From Thermobifida fusca NBRC 14071 = JCM 3263 (GTDB taxonomy: Bacteria; Actinomycetota; Actinomycetes; Streptosporangiales; Streptosporangiaceae): a stretch of 64,000 bases of DNA. Below, in pieces: positions 1 to 8,603 of this stretch. The DNA is taken from contig NZ_BCWB01000040.1 in NCBI RefSeq assembly GCF_001592045.1, positions 1 through 64,000 on the forward strand, given 5' to 3'. Every line of letters begins with the position of its first letter. Within the stretch, counting starts at the first letter, position 1. The notes under the pieces are model-generated. The model had not been told where the DNA came from. It searched no databases and saw only the letters and a program-made list of their open reading frames with translations. The position numbers and the translations under genes are program-made.

Positions 1-378
1 GACTGCGACCCGTTCCCGTGCTGCTGCGGGCACCGTCCCGCCGACAGGGTCTTCAGCTGTTCCGCCCCACCGGCGCAGGATCTGCAGCGGGCGGAGTCCT
101 TCACGCTCGCTGTGCGCGATCCGGTCGGCCCAGAAGCGTGCTGCGGGTTCTTCGGCGGTATCCAGTGCGAGGAATCCGACGGCGTCGTCGGTTTCTGTTG
201 CCCACAGGAAGCCCAGCAGTGCTCCCTTGCGGACTACGGGGAGGTAGCGGATCAGCGCCGTGGACGTGGGAGTGTGGCGTGGCGCGGTGTCCGGGGAGGT
301 GGGCGGGGGGATCGAGGCGGGGGATGCTCCGTCGGGGTGCGCGGTCAGATCGTCCACCGGTTCCGTCTCTTTCGTCAT
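1..378 (-). CDS. hypothetical protein, cut by left window edge
   Basis: An open minus-strand frame starts at ATG 378 and runs off the left edge, giving 126 residues with no stop. The N-terminal 35 residues are rich in Pro, Thr and Asp and look disordered (MTKETEPVDD...). The folded part then begins with RYLPVVRKGALLGFLWATE, followed by an acidic/aromatic stretch (AARFWADRIAHSEREGL). No family is recognised and no function is proposed. Upstream of ATG 378 there is no good ribosome site, so GTG 357 (VDDLTAHPDG) is an alternative start. Codon use has the high GC third position of the other genes here, which supports coding. Confidence 0.6.
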   Translation of the reverse strand, partial: MTKETEPVDDLTAHPDGASPASIPPPTSPDTAPRHTPTSTALIRYLPVVRKGALLGFLWATETDDAVGFLALDTAEEPAARFWADRIAHSEREGLRPLQILRRWGGTAEDPVGGTVPAAARERVAV

Positions 379-889
379 TTGTGCTGGAAGTCCGCTCGTG
401 GCGTGCGGCCACGCTGCCTCCACTCGACCTCGCGCACCTCCCGTCCTGGTGGGGTGTCGGGTGGATCGCCGTGGCTGCTCCTTCCTCACCAGCGACAATG
501 ACAAATTTCACTTAATGGTGAGGATGCGGTTTTCTGTGATGGTTTTCGGAACTTCGGACATTACCACGTCTGCCGACATTGAATTACTGTGCAGGACATA
601 AGGGGCAAATTCTGCCATATCAGACAGAGGTCTGATGTGTCCTATCATCTCTTGGGCCCCTGCAATCCACTCTCGGCGGAGCCGGGATTCCCTCTGGGCG
701 CTCAGGAGGAGAATTCCGCTGAGGCCAAGGCCTTCCCTAGAACGAATCCATCATCCGGTCATCCTAGGAAAACAATTCTGAACAGATGGCGGTGAATCTT
801 CATTTTCGTGAGGGAGTGGCAGGTGCTAACGCGAAAAGAATTCTGAGAAAACGAAAACATCTTTCATTTTCTCGGTGGTGGTCAGCACA
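379..889. other. non-coding stretch, no gene seen
   Basis: Several short frames exist here, but none has a ribosome site with biased codons. Base composition falls (A+T-rich blocks near 490-600 and 770-880), as expected for intergenic or promoter DNA feeding the minus-strand gene at the left edge. Confidence 0.5.
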
Positions 890-934
890 AAGGCCACGGG
901 CGGGACCGCAGTAAGCGGTCCCGCCCGTGGCCTT
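890..934 (-). terminator. strong hairpin, probable minus-strand terminator
   Basis: A perfect 20-bp stem (890-909 with 915-934) closes a 5-base loop. Read on the minus strand the stem is followed by TTTGTG, and on the plus strand by CTCCCC, so minus-strand termination is the better reading. It would end any transcript made from 940-1560. Confidence 0.75.
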
Positions 935-1560
935 CTCCCCCCTTATCTTCCCCCCGGGAGACAGGTCAGGAATCTCGGACTTTAAGCCGTCAGCAGCGAC
1001 TTACCGGGATGCTTCCGTGCTCAGCAACCACGCCCGCGTCAAGGGCCGTCATGCCTGCGAAACCCCCTGTCGTGGGCTGCAGGGAGAGCGCAGCCGAGTG
1101 CGCCCTCCCTGTCCTGCGCCGCGGCCTACCTGGGACAGCGACCACATCCCCATGGCCCCGGGCAGCCCGCAGTGTGGGGGACCCCGCTGCCACCCCGAGG
1201 CCGCCAGCCACGGCTCCCCCGCTTGCCTGCTGGCTGAGCGGCCACGGTGGTGAACCCCCACGTAAGGCCAGCGCACCGCAGTAGCCCCCGAGTAGAAAAC
1301 CCTGGCTGGAGGCTTCCCCTGCGGTATTCGCCACCCTTTCCTCGTCACCGGAATCCGTGCCACACGAGTCCCCGATAAGCCCGGCTGCCGGGATACCCCC
1401 CTCCTTGCCCGGCGTGCCATCGGGAGAAACGGCGAGATGCGCGGCCTTTCGATGGAAGAAATCCGCCATCCACCTCACCTCTCCTCTTGTGTCGGGGACA
1501 CCGCTGCCGATTTACGGCAATGGTGCTCGACTCCGGTGATAGGAGCAGTGAAATTCTAAA
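935..1560 (-). ncRNA. candidate structured RNA (or orphan small ORF)
   Basis: The stretch folds into strong hairpins. One is 1080-1092 with 1099-1111 (13 pairs); a second is 1199-1210 with 1231-1243 (12 pairs and one bulge). In the first, one position is a G-U wobble on the minus strand but an A-C mismatch on the plus strand, which favours a minus-strand RNA. The 890-934 terminator lies at its 3' end. The alternative is a protein: a minus frame from ATG 1469 (after AGGAGAGG) to 990 encodes about 159 residues starting MADFFHRKAAHLAV. That frame has rare codons (TTA, CTA, AGG), is Gly/Ala-rich and matches no family known to me. It does not match RNase P RNA, tmRNA or the common riboswitch motifs I checked by eye. 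Confidence 0.35.
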
Positions 1561-1812
1561 AATGAACCATCCCCCTTCGCAGGGGATTCGCGCATATTCC
1601 CACCGTCTTGAACAAAAAAATTCGGGCTTTGCGTGCAAAGCCCCCTAAACGATCAGTGGTGAACGCGCCGGATCGGATAGCGGACGAGTCCTAAATCCTG
1701 AATCGGACTGACAGAAACTGGGGAAGGTGTTCCTCGGCCCGGGACCCCGTCGCAGCCCCGAAAAAAAGACACACGGTCCCGCCCGCCGACTCCGCAGTCC
1801 CCGACACACAAC

Positions 1813-1855
1813 ACGGCTCGGGAAGGCGGGATGACACCCTCCGCCCCCGAGCCGT
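1813..1855 (-). terminator. hairpin downstream of bpa
   Basis: The arm ACGGCTCGGG (1813-1822) pairs with CCCGAGCCGT (1846-1855), and the inner GGCGG/CCGCC bases extend the stem. It lies about 50 bases past the stop of the minus-strand bpa gene. Confidence 0.6.
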
Positions 1856-1906
1856 CTCACTGATCCATGGCAGCGGGCCGCGGCCCAGCCCCAGGTATGC
1901 GCCGAC

Positions 1907-2467
1907 CTACAGGTACGGTCCCGAGCTGCCCTGCACCCGACCCTGCTGGGCGTGCTCGCCCTCCCCCTGCTGCTGCAGCGCAGAAGGCAGCGCCCGGCGC
2001 ATGTTCTCCAACTGGGCGCGCGCCGCCATCTGCTGGGCGAACAGTGTCGTCTGAATACCGTGGAAGAGACCCTCCAACCAGCCCACGAGCTGAGCCTGAG
2101 CGATCCGCAACTCGGCCTCGCTCGGCGTCTCCTCGTCGGTGAACGGCAAAGACAGCCGCTCCAGCTCCTCCACCAGTTCCGGAGCGAGCCCGTCCTCCAG
2201 CTCCTTGATCGAGCTGGCGTGGATCTCCTTCAACCTGACCCGGCTCGCCTCGTCCAAGGGGGCGGCCTTGACCTCCTCCAGCAGCTGCCGGATCATGCTG
2301 CCGATCCGCATGACCTTGGCAGGCTGCTCCACCATCTCGGTGACCGGACGCCCCTCCGACTCCTCCTTCTCCTCCTCATTCGAGGGCGCAGGGGGCACGG
2401 CGGCCGGGCCGCTCGGCCCCAGAATCAGCACCTGGGGCTGCTCTTCCTGACTGGGTCCGTTGTTCAT
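1907..2467 (-). CDS. bpa: bacterial proteasome activator
   Basis: This 186-residue protein matches the Bpa/PafE family (Rv3780 in M. tuberculosis), an ATP-independent ring that opens the 20S proteasome gate and feeds it unfolded proteins. An acidic, disordered N-terminus (to about 45) precedes the helical core (IGSMIRQLLEEVKAAPLDEASRVRLKEIHASS and SEAELRIAQAQLVGWLEGLFHGIQ regions) and a Gln/Gly-rich tail. The last residues are SSGPYL; the family normally ends GQYL, the motif that docks on the proteasome, so Gln is replaced by Pro. ATG 2467 is chosen because GGTGGGAG sits 5 bases ahead of it; an in-frame GTG at 2479 has no such site. The cytosolic proteasome genes are not in the window. Confidence 0.9.
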   Translation of the reverse strand: MNNGPSQEEQPQVLILGPSGPAAVPPAPSNEEEKEESEGRPVTEMVEQPAKVMRIGSMIRQLLEEVKAAPLDEASRVRLKEIHASSIKELEDGLAPELVEELERLSLPFTDEETPSEAELRIAQAQLVGWLEGLFHGIQTTLFAQQMAARAQLENMRRALPSALQQQGEGEHAQQGRVQGSSGPYL

Positions 2468-2530
2468 CGCATCTCCCACCTTGCGGCTGTTGACGTTGGA
2501 GACACTACGCCGATTTCGCGGTGAGTGTTA

Positions 2531-3517
2531 TTAATTGGTAACAAGCAGAATCTTTCCGACATGCTCGCTGGCTTCCAGGACACGGTGCGCTTCGGCGGCC
2601 TGGCTGAGTGGCAGTACCCGGTCCACGACCGGCCGGATCTCCCCTCTCTCGACCAGCGGCCATACCCGCTCTGTTACCTGCGCGACGATCGCGGCCTTCT
2701 CCTCCAATGGGCGCGACCGCAGCGTCGCGGCGTGCACAGACAGCCGTTTGATCAGCATCCGCCCCAAGTCGAGCTCTGCTCTGCGCCCGCCCATCAAACC
2801 GATGACGACCAGCCGTCCGCCCACCGCAAGTGAACGGAGATTAGCCTCCAGGTAGCTGCCGCCCATGATGTCGAGCACCACGTCGACGCCGCGGCCGCCG
2901 GTCTCTTCCCGCACCCGCGCAGCAAAGTCCTCGGAACGGTAGTTGATCGCCACATCCGCACCGAGCTCCCGGCAGCGGGCAAGTTTCGCTTCGCTTCCCG
3001 CGGTGGTCAGCACGCGGGCGCCGAACGCGCGGGCCGCCTGGATCGCGAAGGTGCCGATCCCGCTGGCGCCGCCGTGCACCAGCAGAGCCTCGCCTTCACG
3101 CAGCTGGGCGGTCATGAACACGTTGGCCCACACCGTGCAGGCAACCTCGGGCAGGGCTGCGGCCTCGACCAGGCCGACCCCTTTGGGGACCGGCAGCAAC
3201 TGGCCGACAGGAACCGCTACCCGCTCGGCGTAACCGCCGCCGCTCAGCAGCGCGCACACCTCGTCGCCCACCCGGTAACCAGAGTCTTCAGTGCCGGGGC
3301 CGAACGCAATGATGCGGCCGGAGCATTCCAGCCCCAGGTATTCCGGGGCGCCCGGAGGCGGCGGGTAGTTGCCTTCCCGCTGGCTGATGTCGCCTCGGTT
3401 GACCGCTGTTGCCGCAACCTCGACGAGGACTTCTCCCGGCCCGGGCTGGGGGTCGGGGGCCTCCTGCCAGACCAGATTCTCCGGACCGCCGGGGGCACTG
3501 ACGACTATTGCTCGCAT
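2531..3517 (-). CDS. NAD(P)H quinone oxidoreductase (zinc-free MDR family)
   Basis: A 328-residue medium-chain dehydrogenase/reductase of the quinone oxidoreductase (PIG3/QOR) type. It transfers hydride from NADPH to quinones or enones in the cytosol. The N-terminal GroES-like domain starts MRAIVVSAPGGPENLVW. The Rossmann nucleotide motif is HGGASGIGTFAIQAARAFGA near residue 150. The cysteine/histidine set for catalytic zinc of alcohol dehydrogenases is not seen, which fits the zinc-free branch. ATG 3517 is preferred over an upstream in-frame GTG (3535) because homologues begin with MRAI. It is a monocistronic minus-strand gene about 230 bases from, and divergent to, the MinD-like gene. Its substrate is unknown. 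Confidence 0.85.
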   Translation of the reverse strand: MRAIVVSAPGGPENLVWQEAPDPQPGPGEVLVEVAATAVNRGDISQREGNYPPPPGAPEYLGLECSGRIIAFGPGTEDSGYRVGDEVCALLSGGGYAERVAVPVGQLLPVPKGVGLVEAAALPEVACTVWANVFMTAQLREGEALLVHGGASGIGTFAIQAARAFGARVLTTAGSEAKLARCRELGADVAINYRSEDFAARVREETGGRGVDVVLDIMGGSYLEANLRSLAVGGRLVVIGLMGGRRAELDLGRMLIKRLSVHAATLRSRPLEEKAAIVAQVTERVWPLVERGEIRPVVDRVLPLSQAAEAHRVLEASEHVGKILLVTN

Positions 3518-3748
3518 GGAATCCACGCTACCCACCCCGTCGCGGGCGGGGCGGACCCGTCAAACAATGCCGAGATGCGGCTTTCGCTCCCTTCTCATCT
3601 CATGACCACTAGTTCTATCGTTGATGACCGAGTGCCCGACGAACCCGGAGACGGCGCGACTCGCCGAGCGCACCGTCTTTCGACTATGAAATAGCCAAAT
3701 ACCACGCATACCCAGTACGGTCTGCGGAATGTCCTGAGGAGTGGCGCG

Positions 3749-5608
3749 GTGTCCTACGAAGAGCACGACGGTTCCGAACACTTCGGTGCTCGTTCGCCGC
3801 GCTCGCGATACGAGGATCCCGCGGTCGACACCGAGCTAGGGGAGGACCGCTACGAGGGAGCCGACGAGTGGTTCGGCGACGACGATTTCGACTTGGACCT
3901 TGCCCCTCCCCCACCCTATGCCCAAAAACTGAGCCCTGAACCGGCTCCGACCACCTCATCTCCCCCCGAGCCTGCCCCGTTCGCGGACCAGTCCTCCGGC
4001 GACAGCCACGGTCCCGGCCGGCTGGCGCCGCCCGGTCCGCTCGCCCAGCCGCAGCCTTCCCCACCGCGGCAGTTCGACGGGCCTGCGCCGGCAGCCCTGT
4101 CGCCTGACCTGCCGCCGGACCCGCTCCCTACCGTGTCGTCCCCGGACTTGTTCCGGGCCGACGCCACCCGGGGCGGACCGGAAACAGGACCGCCGTCCCC
4201 CGCCGTGCCCGATGCGAGCGGCCCCGGCAGCGAAGCCCACTCCCCGGAATCCTCGGCGCCGAAGGCGGATGACTCGCCCGCCGAATCGGTGCGGTCGCGC
4301 TTCGGCCGTAACCGGCCGCAGCTCCGCCAGTTGCTGGAAGAAGCCCAGCAGCGGTCCGCTCCCCCGCCGCCCCCGCCCGAGGACGTTCCCGAGCCGGAAC
4401 CGCTTCCCCCGCTGGACTTCTCCGGGGCATTGACCACTCCCCCGCCGGGCCCGGCCCCGACGACGCCCCCGCCTGCCGCCCCAGCCTGGCGTGACCCTCA
4501 CCCGCCGCGCCGGGAAGACACGCCGCCTCCACCAGTCCACGACCCGCGGACCACGGACCCGGAGACCCCGCGGTCTACGGCAGCGTCGCCCACGCCTTCC
4601 AGGCCCGCGTCCGCGAAGACACCCCCGTGGTTGTCCTCCCCGTCGCAGGGGAACAGCGCCACCGGTCCCGCGACGTTCGCCCCGCCCGTGGTCACCCCGG
4701 GCCGGGAGTGGAGCGGCGGCTACCGTCCCGGCGCGGTCACCGGGTGGCGGCGGGCCGTGCGGTCGATCACCTTCGGCCTCATCAACCCGGGGAACTCGCG
4801 GGCGGAACGCCGCCGCCAGGAGATGATCGCCCGAGCCTGCACCCATGTGGTGGGCGGCCACCACCGGGTTGCGGTGCTCTCCCTCAAAGGCGGGGTCGGC
4901 AAGACCACGACGACCGCTGCCCTCGGATCCATGCTGGCGTCCCTGCGTGGCGACCGCGTACTCGCCATTGACGCCAACCCGGACCGGGGCACCCTGTCGG
5001 ACAAACTCCACTTGGAGACTCCCACCACGATCCGGGACCTGCTCAACGAGAAGGACACGATCTCCCGGTACGCCGACATCCGCGCGTTCACGTCCCAGGC
5101 CCCGTCCCGGCTGGAAGTGCTCGCCTCAGACCAGGATCCTGCCGTCTCCGAAGCGCTCAGCGAATACGACTACCGTGAGGTCGCCCGGATCGTCGAGCAC
5201 TTCTACTCGATCACGCTCACCGACTGCGGCACCGGGCTGCTGCACTCGGCGATGCGGGGCGTGCTTGGCCTGGCCGACCAGATCATCGTGGTCTCCACCC
5301 CGTCGGTGGACGGAGCGCGCAGCGCGTCCGCCACACTCGACTGGTTAGACGCCCACGACTACGGGTCACTGGTGCGGGGCGCGGTCGTGGTGATGTCCAT
5401 GGTGCGCCGCAACAGCAAGTCCAACGTGGACTTGCAGCGGTTGGAGGAGCATTTCGCGTCCCGATGCCGCGCCGTAGTGCGCGTGCCGTGGGATCCGCAC
5501 CTGGATGAGGGCGCCGAAATCTACTTGGACCGGCTGCAGCCGAGCACCCACGACGCCTACCTGGAACTGGCCGCCACCGTGGGGGAGGCGTTCGCCTGGC
5601 CGCGGTGA
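3749..5608 (+). CDS. MinD/ParA-like ATPase with long proline-rich N-terminus
   Basis: A 619-residue protein. Residues 1-350 are low-complexity, Pro/Glu/Ser-rich and probably disordered. The C-terminal 260 residues are a SIMIBI-class ATPase with a deviant Walker A motif (SLKGGVGKTTTTAALGSML, near 378-395), switch I Asp (IDANPDRGTL) and TLTDCGTG Walker B region. This architecture is the one seen in EspI (Rv3876) of mycobacterial ESX-1 and in actinobacterial MinD-like proteins, which act in positioning or secretion. No type VII secretion genes are nearby, so the partner is unknown. GTG 3749 is chosen because GAGGAG ends 7 bases upstream. It stands alone between divergent and downstream units. 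Confidence 0.8.
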   Translation: MSYEEHDGSEHFGARSPRSRYEDPAVDTELGEDRYEGADEWFGDDDFDLDLAPPPPYAQKLSPEPAPTTSSPPEPAPFADQSSGDSHGPGRLAPPGPLAQPQPSPPRQFDGPAPAALSPDLPPDPLPTVSSPDLFRADATRGGPETGPPSPAVPDASGPGSEAHSPESSAPKADDSPAESVRSRFGRNRPQLRQLLEEAQQRSAPPPPPPEDVPEPEPLPPLDFSGALTTPPPGPAPTTPPPAAPAWRDPHPPRREDTPPPPVHDPRTTDPETPRSTAASPTPSRPASAKTPPWLSSPSQGNSATGPATFAPPVVTPGREWSGGYRPGAVTGWRRAVRSITFGLINPGNSRAERRRQEMIARACTHVVGGHHRVAVLSLKGGVGKTTTTAALGSMLASLRGDRVLAIDANPDRGTLSDKLHLETPTTIRDLLNEKDTISRYADIRAFTSQAPSRLEVLASDQDPAVSEALSEYDYREVARIVEHFYSITLTDCGTGLLHSAMRGVLGLADQIIVVSTPSVDGARSASATLDWLDAHDYGSLVRGAVVVMSMVRRNSKSNVDLQRLEEHFASRCRAVVRVPWDPHLDEGAEIYLDRLQPSTHDAYLELAATVGEAFAWPR

Positions 5609-5786
5609 CCGCCGCGGGGCTGGCGTGCCTTAGGCAATAGGGAAGAACACGGAGCAGCGTCGCGCACCAACACACCGTGTCGGTGCGCATCAGCATGCCC
5701 GCGCGTATGCCCGCTTTTCCTCCGGGGTGCGGCGCCGTGTGCGGCTCCTCCGATAGGGGTTGAAGACACCGATTCGCGGTTCAATA

Positions 5787-5840
5787 TGTGCCACAGCAAC
5801 ATGTGAATCACATCACTTCTTCTCTACCTTCGGTGGCACA
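5787..5840. promoter_or_regulatory. nested inverted repeats before the ABC operon
   Basis: TGTGCCAC (5787-5794) faces GTGGCACA (5833-5840), and between them lies ATGTGAATCACAT (5801-5813), a 5-bp inverted repeat around AAT. The site is 60-110 bases ahead of the substrate-binding-protein start, where an operator or activator site would sit. The binding factor is not known; the inner site has TGTGA/TCACA halves as in Crp sites but with the wrong spacing. Confidence 0.4.
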
Positions 5841-5900
5841 CCCCTGATCCTGCCGTCCCCACCGCCGCCCGCAGGGTGGCGGGGACACCTGGAGGAGACC

Positions 5901-7085
5901 ATGCGTTATCCCCCTTACGCACCTTTCGCAGCCGCGCTCTGCGCCGGTGCTCTCGTCCTCACCGCCTGCGGCAGCCCGGAGAGCGCCGCCACAGGCGACG
6001 CTGACGGCCCCATCAAAATCGGCCTCGTCTACTCCATGAGCGGGCCGCTCGCCACCTACGGCGAGCAGTACTACCAGGGCTTCGAAGCCGGACTCGAATA
6101 CGCCACCGGCGGCACCATGGAAGTCGACGGCCGGCCCATCGAAGTCACCACCCGGGATGACGCTGGCGACCCCACCAAGGCGGTGTCCGCGGCCCGGGAA
6201 CTCATCGGCGAAGGCTACGACATCATCGCCGGGTCCACCGCGTCCGGCGTGGCCGTCCAAGTCGCCCCGCTCGCCGAACAGAACAAGGTGCTGTTCATCT
6301 CTGGACCGGCCGCCACCGACGCCATCACCGGCATCAACGACTACACGTTCCGTTCCGGCCGCCAGACCTACCAGGACATTCTCGCCGCGGGTTCTTTCAT
6401 GGACGACCCCGAAGGCAAGAACGTCATGGTCTTCGCCCAGCAGAACGCGTTCGGCCAGGACAACGTGGACGCGGTCACCACCGTCCTCGAAGCCCAGGGC
6501 GCCACCGTGGACAGTGTCCTCGCCCCGCCCGACACCACCGACCTGACCCCGTTCGCGGAACAGGTCCGCCAAGCCGACCCTGACCTGTTGTTCGTGGCGT
6601 GGGCGGGGGAGACCGCCTCCGCCATGTGGAAGGCCCTCAACCAGCAGGGGGTCCTCGACGCCACCGAGGTCGTCACCGGACTGGACATCAAAGCGTCCTA
6701 CCCGGTGTTCGGCGAAGCTGAAGGCAAGATCTCCTTCCTCTCCCACTACTTCGACGGGGCCGCGCAGACCGAAGCCGAGCAGATGATGCGCGAATTCGTC
6801 GAAGACAACGGCGGTGAAGTAGACCTGTTCACCCCCGACGGGTTCACCGCCGCGCAGATGATCGTGCACGCCATCTCTGAAGGCGACACCACCGAGGAGC
6901 GGATCAAAGCCCTGGAAGGCTGGACCTTCGAAGGCGTGAAAGGCACCCTGACCATCCGGGCGGAAGACCACGCGCTCCTCCAGCCCATGTACCAGGTGCG
7001 GTTGGTCGGCAGCGGCGCAGACGCTGTCCCCGAACTGATCGCGGAAATCCCTGCCGCCGACGTGGAACCCCCAGTCGCGGAGTGA
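5901..7085 (+). CDS. ABC transporter substrate-binding lipoprotein (branched-chain type)
   Basis: A 394-residue lipoprotein: MRYPPYAPFAAALCAGALV, then the lipobox LTAC with Cys23 as the lipid-anchored residue. The mature part is a type 1 periplasmic-binding fold (IKIGLVYSMSGPLATYGEQY, later FAQQNAFGQDNV) of the LivK/UrtA/amide-binding group. It captures a small solute outside the membrane for the LivFGHM-type transporter encoded just downstream. The start ATG 5901 follows GGAGGAG by 5 bases; the frame is open further upstream (to 5760) but lacks a ribosome site and the signal peptide would be displaced. The ligand cannot be read from sequence; context suggests 3-hydroxybutyrate or another short acid or amide. 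Confidence 0.9.
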   Translation: MRYPPYAPFAAALCAGALVLTACGSPESAATGDADGPIKIGLVYSMSGPLATYGEQYYQGFEAGLEYATGGTMEVDGRPIEVTTRDDAGDPTKAVSAARELIGEGYDIIAGSTASGVAVQVAPLAEQNKVLFISGPAATDAITGINDYTFRSGRQTYQDILAAGSFMDDPEGKNVMVFAQQNAFGQDNVDAVTTVLEAQGATVDSVLAPPDTTDLTPFAEQVRQADPDLLFVAWAGETASAMWKALNQQGVLDATEVVTGLDIKASYPVFGEAEGKISFLSHYFDGAAQTEAEQMMREFVEDNGGEVDLFTPDGFTAAQMIVHAISEGDTTEERIKALEGWTFEGVKGTLTIRAEDHALLQPMYQVRLVGSGADAVPELIAEIPAADVEPPVAE

Positions 7086-7086
7086 C

Positions 7087-7860
7087 GTGATGACCTCCCC
7101 CACCCCCTCCCCACCAGCCCCGGTCCTGGTCCTCAACGACCTGAGCTGGTCGGTTGGCGGCGCCGTCATCGTGGACGGCGTGTCCATGACCGTCTCCGAC
7201 GGTGAATTCCTCGCCGTCATCGGCCCCAACGGAGCCGGGAAAACCTCGCTGTTCAACCTGGTGTCCGGACTGACCCGGCCCACCCGCGGCACCGTGGAAC
7301 TGCTGGGGACCGACATCACCCGGCTCCCGCCGCACCGGAGGGCCCGCCTGGGCCTGGGCCGCACCTTCCAGACCTCCAGCGTCTTCGCTGACCTGTCCGT
7401 TGGCGCGAACGTCGGTCTAGCGGTCCAGGCCCGGTTGGGGGAGTCGCGCCGCTTCTGGCAGCGCGCCACCCCCGTGACCGGGCCCGAGATCAGCCGGGTT
7501 TTGGACCTGGTCCGGCTCTCCCACCGGGCCGACGCACTCGCCGGAGACCTGTCCCACGGCGACAAACGCAAGCTCGAACTCGCGCTGCTGCTGGCCCGCG
7601 AACCCCGCGTCATCCTGCTCGACGAACCCATGGCCGGGGTGAGCGCGGGGGAGATCGGTGAACTCGTCGACGTCATCCGCACCGTGCACCGCGAACAAGG
7701 CTGCACGGTGCTCATGGTCGAACACCACATGGAGGTGCTGCTCGATATGGCCGACCGCCTGGCCGTCATGCACCACGGCGCGCTCCTCGCCCTGGCCGAC
7801 CCGGACACCGCCATGGCGGACTCGCGGGTCCAAGCCGCCTACCTTGGGGATGCGCTGTGA
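7087..7860 (+). CDS. livG: LivG-type ABC transporter ATPase
   Basis: A 257-residue nucleotide-binding subunit. Walker A is GPNGAGKTSLFNL near residue 48, the signature is LSHGDKRKLELALLL instead of the usual LSGGQ..R, and Walker B is VILLDEPMAGVS. The short Q-loop region and the length fit LivG. It powers import by the LivH/LivM pore. The GTG at 7087 immediately precedes an ATG at 7090, and either may start translation. The gene follows the binding protein by one base, so the two are surely co-transcribed. Confidence 0.9.
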   Translation: MMTSPTPSPPAPVLVLNDLSWSVGGAVIVDGVSMTVSDGEFLAVIGPNGAGKTSLFNLVSGLTRPTRGTVELLGTDITRLPPHRRARLGLGRTFQTSSVFADLSVGANVGLAVQARLGESRRFWQRATPVTGPEISRVLDLVRLSHRADALAGDLSHGDKRKLELALLLAREPRVILLDEPMAGVSAGEIGELVDVIRTVHREQGCTVLMVEHHMEVLLDMADRLAVMHHGALLALADPDTAMADSRVQAAYLGDAL

Positions 7861-8603
7861 CCGCCGCCGAGCCGCTGGTGGACGTCGCCGATGTGCACGT
7901 GTGGATCGAGGGCTCCCACATCCTGCAAGGGGTGTCGTTCACCGTTGCTGACCACGGGGTCACTTCGCTGCTCGGCCGTAACGGGGTCGGCAAGACCACG
8001 ACCGTCAAAGCGATTCTCGGACTGGTGCCGCGCACCGGTCGGATCGTGTTCGCTGGCCGCGACATCACCGCCGACCCCACGCATGCGATCGCCGCGATGG
8101 GTATCGGCTATGTGCCGGAAGACCGGGGCGTGTTCGCCGGGCTGACCGTGGCCGAGAACCTGCGGCTGGCGGAGCGGCGCGGGCACACCCCCCGCTACGA
8201 CCTCGTGCACGACCTTTTCCCCGAGCTTGCGCGGCGCGCCAACCAGCCCGCGGGCACCCTGTCCGGCGGCCAGCAGCAGATGCTCGCCATCGGCCGCGTC
8301 CTGCTCAACGACAACCGGCTGCTCATCGTGGACGAGCCCACGAAAGGGCTTGCCCCGCGGGTGGTTGCGGAGGTGGCGGACGCGGTCGCCCGGATCGCGG
8401 AAGAAGTGCCGGTGCTGCTTGTCGAGCAGAACTTGGCGCTGGTGCGCCGGGTGGCCGGGCAGGCCGTGGTCGTGGACGCCGGCCGGGTCGTGCACACCGG
8501 CAACGTGCTCGACCTGCTGGACGACGCCGAACGCACCCGGGAACTGCTCGGCGTGTCCAAAACCTCCGTTCCCGCACACGGCCAGCCGGGAGGAGCCGCA
8601 TGA
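7857..8603 (+). CDS. livF: LivF-type ABC transporter ATPase
   Basis: A 248-residue second ATPase of the heteromeric importer. Walker A is GRNGVGKTTTVKAIL, the signature is LSGGQQQMLAIGR, and Walker B is LLIVDEPTKGLAP. The GTG start overlaps the livG stop (GTGA), which indicates translational coupling and 1:1 production with LivG. The C-terminus ends before the permease start, which in turn overlaps it. Confidence 0.9.
   Translation: MTAAEPLVDVADVHVWIEGSHILQGVSFTVADHGVTSLLGRNGVGKTTTVKAILGLVPRTGRIVFAGRDITADPTHAIAAMGIGYVPEDRGVFAGLTVAENLRLAERRGHTPRYDLVHDLFPELARRANQPAGTLSGGQQQMLAIGRVLLNDNRLLIVDEPTKGLAPRVVAEVADAVARIAEEVPVLLVEQNLALVRRVAGQAVVVDAGRVVHTGNVLDLLDDAERTRELLGVSKTSVPAHGQPGGAA

Noticed and set aside
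101-511. minus-strand frame of 136 codons
   Set aside because: It overlaps the better-supported minus frame at the left edge in another frame and has no family match.
990-1478. minus-strand 162-codon frame as a gene
   Set aside because: Rare codons (TTA, CTA, AGG) and Gly-rich composition without homology; the folding evidence favours RNA. Kept only as an alternative.
5808-7814. long minus-strand frame across the ABC genes
   Set aside because: A shadow frame opposite genuine coding sequence with strong family matches.
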